From assembly GCA_025359355.1 (NCBI GenBank), contig JANYGR010000096.1:1-11326 (forward strand): a stretch of DNA of 11,326 nt, written 5' to 3'. Numbering within the stretch: the first letter of the stretch is position 1; every line of letters begins with the position of its first letter. A program made the position numbers and the translations under genes. Source of the stretch: Bacteroidota bacterium. GTDB taxonomy: Bacteria > Bacteroidota > Bacteroidia > B-17B0 > Aurantibacillaceae. Below the pieces are notes generated by a model that was not told where the DNA came from, made no database searches, and saw only the letters and a program-made list of their open reading frames with translations. This document shows, one piece after another, positions 1 through 6,193 of the stretch.

Positions 1-623
1 CCATCGTGATATAATCCTCCATTAATATTAGATTGAGAAACGCAACCTTGCGCATCGGATGTTTGAACTTTATAATTATAAAAAATCGAACATCGATCGA
101 TGGTATCTATGTAATTCTTTTTAGGACCAGTATATAATGTGGACCAAACTGTTGGTGGATTTTCTCTACTTAAAGTATATGATGCGCTAGCAGAAGGTAA
201 TAATGGAGTTCCTGTTGAATTCCAATTCAACGTATTGATTCCACTTGGCGCTGCATTTAAGTTCATAAAGACTGATTGCAAGGTATTGGAAGTAGCAGAA
301 GATAAGGTTCCTCCGTTACTTTTAGTAATGATATAGTAATATCGAGATTGCGCACTACCATTTGCGCCAATATGCGTGTAGGTATTTTGAGCATATGTAT
401 TTAATGTTACTAATAACGAATAAGTGACACCTGTAGGAGAATAATAAATTTCATAGCTCGAAAATGTGTTGGAGGGATCAGGCGGTATAACCCAAGTTAA
501 AATAACATTATTTACACTGGCAACAGATGCGCAACGCAGAGATGGAGGATCTAACTGAGCATAAGTTCTTAAAGATCCTATGACAGATATAAGCATTAAA
601 AAATATAAAATACGTTTATTCAA
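1..623 (-). CDS. Secreted fibronectin type III protein, likely type IX secretion cargo (5' part, runs off left edge)
   Basis: Reading the minus strand from a TTG at 621-623 gives 207 uninterrupted codons to the window edge. The N-terminus is a clear Sec signal peptide: Lys3-Arg4, a hydrophobic stretch at about residues 5-18, and a probable cleavage after Thr-Tyr-Ala (residues 20-22) before Gln23. Two fibronectin-III-like beta-sandwich repeats follow, roughly residues 26-118 and 123-207, with the usual Trp44, Tyr57-Glu-Ile-Tyr and Trp134 landmarks and cysteines at 31, 178 and 194. The end of the second repeat (Cys178, Tyr182, Tyr184, Asp190, Gly193-Cys194, Ser198-Asn199) resembles large Bacteroidota proteins carrying a C-terminal gliding/T9SS type B sorting domain. 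That domain would lie outside the window, so export by T9SS is inference. TTG is chosen because the only ATG (594-596) would remove the charged n-region, and a stop lies nine codons upstream of the TTG. Confidence 0.82.
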   Translation of the reverse strand, partial: MNKRILYFLMLISVIGSLRTYAQLDPPSLRCASVASVNNVILTWVIPPDPSNTFSSYEIYYSPTGVTYSLLVTLNTYAQNTYTHIGANGSAQSRYYYIITKSNGGTLSSATSNTLQSVFMNLNAAPSGINTLNWNSTGTPLLPSASASYTLSRENPPTVWSTLYTGPKKNYIDTIDRCSIFYNYKVQTSDAQGCVSQSNINGGLYHD

Positions 624-748
624 AAAATATAAAATAGTAATTGATTGTTACTGAACTACAAAGAAACGAAAATTACAGCAGTTTAGTATGTGAAACACCT
701 AAAAACTATTAAAAGAGGGGTGTTAGTGAGTGGAGGCATTTTAGTTTA
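624..748. other. Intergenic gap between the RNase H and FN3 genes, with a weak promoter-like site
   Basis: On the minus strand this gap separates the end of the RNase H gene from the FN3 gene. It holds a near-match to the Bacteroidota -7 element (TAATTTTC, minus strand of 668-675, one mismatch to TAnnTTTG) about 45 bases before the TTG start, without a convincing -33 partner. A short inverted repeat lies further upstream and is listed separately. The arrangement suggests that the FN3 gene has its own transcription start, but this is weak. Confidence 0.3.
694..724 (-). terminator. Possible weak hairpin after the RNase H gene
   Basis: A 6-base perfect inverted repeat (AACACC at 694-699 and GGTGTT at 719-724) encloses a 19-base, T-rich loop on the minus strand, 25 bases past the RNase H stop codon. 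The stem is short and is not followed by a clean run of T, so it is at best a weak terminator of the glycosyltransferase-RNase H transcript. Confidence 0.2.
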
Positions 749-1243
749 TTATTGAGGGGCAACTTGTAAAAGATTAACGGCTTCTCTCACTAATTTTCTA
801 CAGATTTTATCTACTTCAATGTTATAATTTGCAATTTCAGTTTCTTTTTGGTGTGCTTTAATTTTAACAAATTGAATAGTTATTTTATTCGCTATGGCTA
901 ACAAAACCCTTACTAAATCTACATTTCGGATATCATTACCTGCTTTTGTTTTAAAATTATTTTTAATGAATTTGGATTGTCGATCTATTAATCCAATCAC
1001 ATATTGACTATCAGACACAAGCCTAATTTCTTTTACCAATGGATGTTTGTTTAAAATATACTCAACAGCGTTAATAACCGCTAGTATTTCCATGCGATTG
1101 TGGGTAGTATTGCTTTCTGTACCACTAAGTGTTATTTTCTCAGTTTCAATAAATAGAATAGATGCCCAAGCACCAATACAATGCTGGGTATGACATGAAC
1201 CATCGGTGTAAACTTCAGCGTTAATTAGTTTGTTCACAGGCAT
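749..1243 (-). CDS. rnhA: Ribonuclease HI
   Basis: This 164-residue protein matches the type 1 RNase H fold, which cuts the RNA strand of RNA-DNA hybrids, such as R-loops and Okazaki primers, in the cytoplasm. All catalytic positions are visible: Asp14 in YTDGS, Glu52 in NRMEI, Asp78 in SDSQYV, His131 and Asp145 in EVDK, so the enzyme should be active with two metal ions. The segment at about residues 90-112 (KFIKN, then NVDL) matches the basic handle region of the E. coli enzyme. The length is slightly above the E. coli 155 residues. It begins six bases after the stop of the upstream glycosyltransferase gene, so the two are probably co-transcribed; nothing suggests a functional link. The symbol is assigned by family, since some Bacteroidota carry more than one RNase H. 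Confidence 0.92.
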   Translation of the reverse strand: MPVNKLINAEVYTDGSCHTQHCIGAWASILFIETEKITLSGTESNTTHNRMEILAVINAVEYILNKHPLVKEIRLVSDSQYVIGLIDRQSKFIKNNFKTKAGNDIRNVDLVRVLLAIANKITIQFVKIKAHQKETEIANYNIEVDKICRKLVREAVNLLQVAPQ

Positions 1244-1249
1244 TAACGA

Positions 1250-2452
1250 TTAGTTTGAAATTAATTGGTCGTAGAACAAAATTAATTGAGATGCTAACTT
1301 TTTATAATCGAAATGTGACTCGGCTAACGCACGTGCATTAGTTTGTAATTGTAGTTTCTGAGTCGAATTTGATAATAGATTAACTATTGCAGTTACAAAC
1401 TCTTCAGTGGTATCTGCAATTAACAACTCTTTATTTTTTGTATAAGGTATTCCTTCTGCTCCAATGCTTGTGGTAATGATGGGTTTACCATAAGCTAAAC
1501 CTTCTACTAATTTAATACGAAGTCCGCTACCAGACCATAATGGCACCAACATCACATCATAAGTAGCATAAAATAATTTAGAATCTACTACGTTTTCTAT
1601 TATAATTATATTTTTTGAAGCGGCTTGTTTTATTTTTTCAGGCATTCCCCTACCCGCTAATATTAATTGAGCAGAAGGTACTTTTTTTAGTACTTCTTGC
1701 CAAACGTTTGTCAACAGCCATTCTACAGCCTCTATGTTTGGTAACCAATCCATGGATGCAAAATGAAAAATGGTGTTAGGTTGAGCGGCTTGATGAATTT
1801 GTTTATAGGTTTCTAAATTAATGCCAGTTAAACAGGTGTGAATTTTTTGTTGAGGTATTAAATGCTGAATCCCTTTTTTATCCTCATCAGTAATTGTTAC
1901 AATAGCATCTACTTCCGAAAAGGCTTCTAATTCAAAGGCTTTTAATCGATTGCTTTGTAAGGTTAGATATGTTTTTTTGAACCAATTTTTTTCGTGAGGT
2001 AAATGTCTTTCCCATATTTGGTGCTCAATGTTATGAGCTCTTAATGTAATTTTTGCTTTAGAATATTTTTTGATGATGGGAATATAGGTTGCCATGAAAA
2101 TGCCCTCTAATTGCACAATATCAAAAGAAGTTGATGTAAGTTTTTTTATTAAAGCATCTTCATATTCTTTAAAAAAAAATCGACTCACAAAATAAGATTG
2201 ACCAGAAAATAAATTAGCAAATGCACCTAAAGCACTCGTATTTGTATTCTTGTAAACAGACTGATAATGCGTTTTTCGAGAGAATGAAGCAGGAACACTA
2301 TTATTTGGCTTAAAATGTTTTTCAGTATTAATCGGTAAAATATGTAATTCAACTCCACTATCCGCTAAACCTTCCGCTAAATTACAAATGGCAATAGAGC
2401 TCCCATCATTTGCGGGATAAGGCGCTTTATTACATAGCTGAAGTATTTTCAT
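1250..2452 (-). CDS. Glycosyltransferase, GT4/group 1 type (GT-B fold)
   Basis: This 400-residue protein has the two-domain GT-B layout. The N-terminal acceptor domain starts with a short strand (MKILQLC), then an APYPANDGSS loop typical of group 1 enzymes, and contains RAHNIEHQIWER at residues 138-149. The C-terminal nucleotide-sugar domain runs from about residue 227. It holds LILAGRG (263-269), the decisive SGSGLRIKLVEGLAYGKP segment (307-324, with Lys314 and Glu317 as the expected donor-binding residues) and GAEGI (331-335). There is no signal peptide or membrane segment, so it should work in the cytoplasm or at the inner membrane face. Donor and acceptor cannot be read from sequence; surface polysaccharide or glycolipid synthesis is the usual role. 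It is the first gene of a pair with RNase H, and follows the LptF/G gene after a repeat-containing gap. Confidence 0.88.
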   Translation of the reverse strand: MKILQLCNKAPYPANDGSSIAICNLAEGLADSGVELHILPINTEKHFKPNNSVPASFSRKTHYQSVYKNTNTSALGAFANLFSGQSYFVSRFFFKEYEDALIKKLTSTSFDIVQLEGIFMATYIPIIKKYSKAKITLRAHNIEHQIWERHLPHEKNWFKKTYLTLQSNRLKAFELEAFSEVDAIVTITDEDKKGIQHLIPQQKIHTCLTGINLETYKQIHQAAQPNTIFHFASMDWLPNIEAVEWLLTNVWQEVLKKVPSAQLILAGRGMPEKIKQAASKNIIIIENVVDSKLFYATYDVMLVPLWSGSGLRIKLVEGLAYGKPIITTSIGAEGIPYTKNKELLIADTTEEFVTAIVNLLSNSTQKLQLQTNARALAESHFDYKKLASQLILFYDQLISN

Positions 2453-2479
2453 GTGTAGGTATTGTTGTTTTGTTTGTTT

Positions 2480-2581
2480 CTCGCGGATGTCGCTGATGTT
2501 CGCAGATTTTTAGAACTGATATATTGATGCTACTATTTTTTTAGTTTATTTTCTTCTGCGTTTATCTGCTAAATCTGCGGG
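2480..2581. repeat. Inverted intergenic repeat built from ATCTGCG-like units
   Basis: Two arms flank a roughly 42-base AT-rich centre. The left arm (2480-2511) carries three 9-10 base units of the form TCGCnGATnT. The right arm (2554-2581) carries three units beginning TCTGC, at steps of 9-10 bases, and ends at the LptF/G stop codon. Reverse-complementing one arm gives the other in imperfect form, so the transcript could fold back on itself. I recall similar GCAGAT/ATCAGCG strings between genes in many Bacteroidota genomes, so this is probably a dispersed repeat copy. It lies between the LptF/G gene and the glycosyltransferase gene and fills nearly all of that gap. Confidence 0.6.
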
Positions 2582-4006
2582 CTAAAACTTTTGTTTCTTT
2601 TTAAAGAGTTTTTTTAAAGGCTCAGTATAAGCTGTAATATCAAATAATGCGGAGTCTTTGGCTGCTTTATATGTTAAAAAAATGCCTATCGGTAAAAATA
2701 TAAATATAGGAAACCACATTCCTACAAATACAGGATAAATGCTCTTATAGATGAACCGTTCGAAAACAATAGAGATCATATAATACATTAAGAAAAACAT
2801 AACTGCCACAACTACTGGTAGTCCCATTCCTCCTTTACGGATGATGGCTCCAAGCGATGCGCCCACAAAAAACAGGACAATACAAGCAAAAGGCATATTT
2901 ATTTTTTTATGCCAACCTGCCTGATAATCGAGCTTTTGTATTTCTTTGCCATAAATCTCTTCGTTCATCGTATCAATATAGGAGCTTGAGCTACGAACTA
3001 AATTTTGAGCATTTTCAACACTGCGTTTAAATTCATCTTTATTAAGTTTGGTGTAAAATTTCATTAGGTTTAAATGTTTACCCGAAAGACTTATTGTATG
3101 AAGTGTTCTTGGTATAAAAAACGACGTAAATTGAGTTTTAATTAGATCTTTTTTCTTATTTATTTGTAAATTAAATGTGTCGATTTCTCTGTTAATTTGT
3201 GAAATCCCCATCATTTCGTGATGACCTTTAAACAAACTCTCTTCTGTATTTTTCATTTTAAAACCAGACATGTCGATATTTACATTCAACTCTTTATACA
3301 ATAACTGCATCAATGGTCTTCTTACCTTATCTCTATCCGTCTGCATCACATCCTCATAACGAGTTCCACTATTGAGTTGTATTTGTAAATAATTTGTATC
3401 GGCTGAGGTTTTCATGAAACCACTATCGGCATACAATTGTACGTTATTACCTAAACCAGCGCTATGATCATAGATACTTAAATTATAAAGTGTTTGTCCG
3501 TCAGGATTTTTTTTACCTACCTTAATACTATAACCATCCAATTGATTATAATACACACCTTCTTTAATGCTTAATGTAGGTTTTGCTTGCCTTATATCCC
3601 ATAATAAACGAGCAGACTTTAAAGTGATGCTTGGTAAAATATAATTATTAAATATAAAAGAAAACCCTGCTAGGAATAAGATAAATATGAATATTGGACG
3701 AATGATTTTAAAGAGTGATAACCCCGAAGATTTCATGGCCGCTAATTCATAATTTTCGGCTAAACTACCAAAGCTCATAATGGCTGAGAGCAATACTGCC
3801 AAAGGCAATGATGCCGGGATAAAAGAAACAAAAGAATAAGCGAAAAACTGTGTCAACACCCAATTACTCATGCCCTTGCCAACAATATCATCCATGTATG
3901 TAAATACATGAATTAAAAAAAACACAAAATTACCAATGAATAATGTTAAAAAGAAAGGCGGTAAATAAGCCTTTAGTAGGTAGATATGTAAGGTTTTAAT
4001 TTTCAC
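2582..4006 (-). CDS. LptF/LptG-family permease (YjgP/YjgQ), lipopolysaccharide export
   Basis: This 474-residue protein has the layout of the membrane subunits of the LptB2FG ABC transporter, which pulls lipopolysaccharide from the inner membrane into the periplasmic Lpt bridge. Membrane segments are visible at about 15-36, 52-78 and 101-120, then a long periplasmic region (about 121-368, beta-jellyroll in the family), then segments at about 371-389, 395-413 and 425-446. The coupling segment ENYELAAMKSSGLSLFK (84-100), which contacts the ATPase, and the GWHKK...GASLGAIIRKGG region (364-393) are typical. It cannot be split into LptF or LptG by eye. The start is GTG at 4004-4006; no in-frame ATG lies between it and the upstream TAA, and the product starts with the usual short basic helix. 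The ATPase LptB is not in the window. Its stop codon abuts the 2480-2581 repeat. Confidence 0.92.
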   Translation of the reverse strand: MKIKTLHIYLLKAYLPPFFLTLFIGNFVFFLIHVFTYMDDIVGKGMSNWVLTQFFAYSFVSFIPASLPLAVLLSAIMSFGSLAENYELAAMKSSGLSLFKIIRPIFIFILFLAGFSFIFNNYILPSITLKSARLLWDIRQAKPTLSIKEGVYYNQLDGYSIKVGKKNPDGQTLYNLSIYDHSAGLGNNVQLYADSGFMKTSADTNYLQIQLNSGTRYEDVMQTDRDKVRRPLMQLLYKELNVNIDMSGFKMKNTEESLFKGHHEMMGISQINREIDTFNLQINKKKDLIKTQFTSFFIPRTLHTISLSGKHLNLMKFYTKLNKDEFKRSVENAQNLVRSSSSYIDTMNEEIYGKEIQKLDYQAGWHKKINMPFACIVLFFVGASLGAIIRKGGMGLPVVVAVMFFLMYYMISIVFERFIYKSIYPVFVGMWFPIFIFLPIGIFLTYKAAKDSALFDITAYTEPLKKLFKKKQKF

Positions 4007-4084
4007 TATTGAGAAGCTAAATTTAAAGTATATTTTTTAATGATGTTGTGCTAATTATAGAAACTTTGTTATTTTTGTGAGATT
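4007..4084. promoter_or_regulatory. Divergent promoter region between LptF/G and GT2 genes
   Basis: Only 78 bases separate the two divergent start codons, so both promoters must share this space. The GT2-side promoter is clear and listed separately. On the minus strand, the best -7 candidate for the LptF/G gene is TAAATTTA at 4018-4025, one mismatch to TAnnTTTG and self-complementary; it has no good -33 partner. Confidence 0.45.
4046..4077 (+). promoter_or_regulatory. Bacteroidota-type promoter for the GT2 gene
   Basis: TATTTTTG at 4070-4077 matches TAnnTTTG exactly, and TTG at 4046-4048 sits 21 bases upstream, the expected place for the -33 element. The -7 box ends only 7 bases before the ATG at 4085, so the transcript should start within a few bases of the start codon and be nearly leaderless. 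Confidence 0.65.
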
Positions 4085-4834
4085 ATGATAAATGGCAAAA
4101 AAATAGTTGTAGTGTTACCAGCGTATAATGCAGCTCTAACCTTAAAAAGAACTTACGACGAAATTCCATTTGATATTGTGGATGAAGTTGTATTAGTGGA
4201 CGACCATAGTAAAGACAATACTTCTGAAGTAGGTGCTCAAATTGGCATCAAACATATTATTCGACACGAAGAAAACAAGGGTTATGGCGGTAATCAAAAA
4301 ACCTGTTACGACAAAGCTTTAGAGCTTGGTGGTGATATTGTGATTATGCTTCACCCTGATTATCAGTATACACCAAAATTGATACAAAGCATGAGTTATA
4401 TTATTGCTAACGATTTATATCCTGCAGTATTTGGCTCTCGTATTTTAGGTAAAGGTGCTTTAAAAGGAGGTATGCCAATGTATAAATACATTTTTAACCG
4501 CATGCTTACCTTAACTCAAAACATTTTAATTAATCAAAAGTTAAGCGAATATCATACAGGTTACAGAGCTTTTAATCGTGATATTTTAGAAACCATTAGT
4601 TACCACTCCAACTCTGATGACTTTGTATTTGATAATCAAATGATTTCACAAATTTTTTATGCTGGTTTTGATATTGCTGAAATCACTTGCCCAACTAAGT
4701 ATTTCCCTGAAGCTAGTTCTATTAATTTCAGACGAAGTGCAAAATACGGAATGGGTGTTTTAGGTGTATCTTTTACACATTTCTTTAATAAATTGGGTTT
4801 AGCTAAAAGTAAGATCTACGAAAAAAGAAAATAA
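4085..4834 (+). CDS. Glycosyltransferase family 2 (GT-A fold, dolichol-phosphate-mannose-synthase-like)
   Basis: This 249-residue protein opens with the GT2 core: VVVLPAYNAA (8-17), VLVDDHSKDNT (37-46) with Asp39-Asp40 for nucleotide binding, and NKGYGGNQ (64-71). The metal-binding DxD position reads MLHPD (88-92) with Asp92 kept, followed by YQYTP. That variant is, as far as I recall, normal for this bacterial subfamily, which is often annotated as polyprenyl-phosphate sugar transferase. SEYHTGYRAF (154-163) is the acceptor-side motif near the catalytic base. There is no membrane segment and no C-terminal GtrA-like domain, so it is a soluble or membrane-associated catalytic domain. The sugar and acceptor are unknown. 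It is transcribed away from the LptF/G gene, which fits an envelope role by context only. Confidence 0.9.
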   Translation: MINGKKIVVVLPAYNAALTLKRTYDEIPFDIVDEVVLVDDHSKDNTSEVGAQIGIKHIIRHEENKGYGGNQKTCYDKALELGGDIVIMLHPDYQYTPKLIQSMSYIIANDLYPAVFGSRILGKGALKGGMPMYKYIFNRMLTLTQNILINQKLSEYHTGYRAFNRDILETISYHSNSDDFVFDNQMISQIFYAGFDIAEITCPTKYFPEASSINFRRSAKYGMGVLGVSFTHFFNKLGLAKSKIYEKRK

Positions 4835-4887
4835 GAAGAAGTCTTTTAGCTAATTCAATTTCAGCTTATTGGTATTGCAAAAAATTG

Positions 4888-4895
4888 TACTTTTA
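4888..4895 (+). promoter_or_regulatory. Possible -7 element for the lipoprotein gene
   Basis: TACTTTTA matches TAnnTTTG except at the last base and lies 17 bases before the ATG at 4913. A TTG at 4869-4871 is 16 bases upstream, somewhat closer than usual. If used, transcription would start inside the palindrome listed at 4895-4914. Confidence 0.3.
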
Positions 4896-4914
4896 TAGTA
4901 AACTATTTTACTAT
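4895..4914. promoter_or_regulatory. Perfect palindrome covering the lipoprotein start codon
   Basis: ATAGTAAA (4895-4902) and TTTACTAT (4907-4914) are exact inverted copies around a 4-base loop; the last two bases are the A and T of the ATG start. In RNA the stem could extend to 12 pairs (4891-4894 with 4915-4918, one of them G-U). It could be an operator, or an RNA hairpin hiding the start codon if transcription begins further upstream. A chance AT-rich palindrome is possible. Confidence 0.5.
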
Positions 4915-5986
4915 GAAATTTATTTCCTACCTCTTATTACTACCAGTACTTTTTACTGTTTCTTGCGAAAATAAAAAATCGCCACAAGAAGCTCCAGATG
5001 GTACTACTACTTCAGGCATTACAGGCCCAAGCGTAGACAACACCTTAGGTTTTGGAGTATTAAATAAAGTGAAAGGGATTTGGAATGGTCCCGTTAATTC
5101 AACCACAGGCTTAGGTTCTTACCCCGAATGGATTGTTGATTTTAGACCAATTTCTGAGAATCAGATTTCTGCTAAAAATGAATTAGATACCTTGAATGAT
5201 ATTTTTATGTCGTTTTTTATAGTAAAGTATAATAACGATTATAAAGTAGCCTTCAGAAATGGCGGTTCATTTACTGGAATGGAGCGTGTTTCCTATTTTT
5301 TAGCGGATAGCGTTTCAGAAACTGGGGCTCAATCTTATTACCGTTTTTCAGAAATTTTAAAAGGAAAATCAAGAGCTTATACTGAAGTGATTTCTAAAAA
5401 TGATAGTTTAATTATTAAATCTTATACTAATAAATATAATACACAAGTCTCTGCAACTCCGCACATGACATGGTTGGCGAAGCTTCAAGATTCCACCTCT
5501 TGCCAACCAGCAATTACTCATTTTAACTTCCCCGTAAAATCACTCACAAAAGATTTCTCATCAACCTTTGTTGGTCAAACAGAAAGTATCTATTATGCAA
5601 CATCTGGTGTTCCTGCAGGCGATCCATATCCTGAAACGGCTCAGCCTTATTTAGGAAAAACAACCGTTAACTACTCACATTCGGCTTCTTATACGCCTAT
5701 TGCGAGCCATAAAGTATTTTTATTACTTTCTACTCAACCTTTGTATAGTGGTACAACGCTTAACTTAAAAAACCGTTCTCGTTATGTTATTTTAGCAGCC
5801 AATGACTTGCATTATACGTTTAATTATATGCATCCGGGCACTTATTATGCTTATGCGATGTATGATAATGATGGAAATGGCACCATAAACAGCGGTGATT
5901 GGTTTAGCGCAACAAGCGTACCTTTTACACTGGGAGCTATATCTACAACAACGGTTAATGCGACTATTAATTTTCAGGTTCCATAA
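4913..5986 (+). CDS. Uncharacterised lipoprotein with a C-terminal EF-hand-like loop
   Basis: I do not recognise this 357-residue protein. The N-terminus is a lipoprotein signal: one Lys, a hydrophobic run (about residues 4-16) and Cys18 in FTVSC, so it should be lipidated and anchored in the envelope. Cys18 is followed by Glu-Asn-Lys-Lys, not the acidic stretch linked to surface export in some Bacteroidota, so a periplasm-facing position is a little more likely (inference). After a Thr/Gly/Ser-rich linker (about 22-45), residues 46-193 are rich in beta strands and open with a G-W-G pattern (KGIWNGP) reminiscent of small lipocalin-like barrels, though unproven. Residues 200-357 look like a beta-sandwich, with a 12-residue acidic loop DNDGNGTINSGD (318-329) having ligands at EF-hand positions 1, 3, 5 and 12, suggesting Ca2+ binding. 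It follows the GT2 gene by 78 bases. Confidence 0.8.
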   Translation: MKFISYLLLLPVLFTVSCENKKSPQEAPDGTTTSGITGPSVDNTLGFGVLNKVKGIWNGPVNSTTGLGSYPEWIVDFRPISENQISAKNELDTLNDIFMSFFIVKYNNDYKVAFRNGGSFTGMERVSYFLADSVSETGAQSYYRFSEILKGKSRAYTEVISKNDSLIIKSYTNKYNTQVSATPHMTWLAKLQDSTSCQPAITHFNFPVKSLTKDFSSTFVGQTESIYYATSGVPAGDPYPETAQPYLGKTTVNYSHSASYTPIASHKVFLLLSTQPLYSGTTLNLKNRSRYVILAANDLHYTFNYMHPGTYYAYAMYDNDGNGTINSGDWFSATSVPFTLGAISTTTVNATINFQVP

Positions 5987-6193
5987 ACACAGCGCGAGTA
6001 TAAAATTACCGTCACTTAGTATTGGAGGCCATTAGCAAGTTGCTCCTCAGAAGAGCTCGTTTACGATTCATTCAGTTTAACAGAGGTAAACGGTATTTAG
6101 GATTAAAAAAATGTGTAAACTTGTACTAAGATTATAATTAACAAGTATCAACTTTTTTTAGGACGACACAATTTAACGATTAAAATAAATTCG
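5987..6193. other. 207-base intergenic gap before the histidine kinase; no gene recognised
   Basis: The gap is less AT-rich than its surroundings at about 6021-6060, where several small inverted repeats lie: GGAG 6024-6027 with CTCC 6043-6046, AGCAA/TTGCT at 6034-6044, and CGTTTAC 6058-6064 with GTAAACG 6086-6092 across a 21-base loop. A frame open for about 36 codons (TTG near 6023 to about 6129) has no good start and no recognisable product. A weak promoter-like TAAACTTG is at 6116-6123. No strong terminator for the lipoprotein gene is visible. Confidence 0.4.

Noticed and set aside
90..92. GT2 protein residues 90-92 (HPD in place of DxD, gene at 4085-4834) as a loss of catalytic metal binding
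   Set aside because: The final Asp is kept and the MLHPDYQY form appears to be normal for this GT2 subfamily, so inactivity is not supported.
139..336. 65-codon plus-strand reading frame starting at GTG
   Set aside because: It lies antisense to the FN3 protein gene, which has a signal peptide and domain pattern; the plus-strand product has no recognisable features.
6019..6129. Short arginine-rich plus-strand open frame as a hidden gene or transposase remnant
   Set aside because: There is no ATG, the open stretch is only about 36 codons and no known family was recognised; kept only as part of the gap description.
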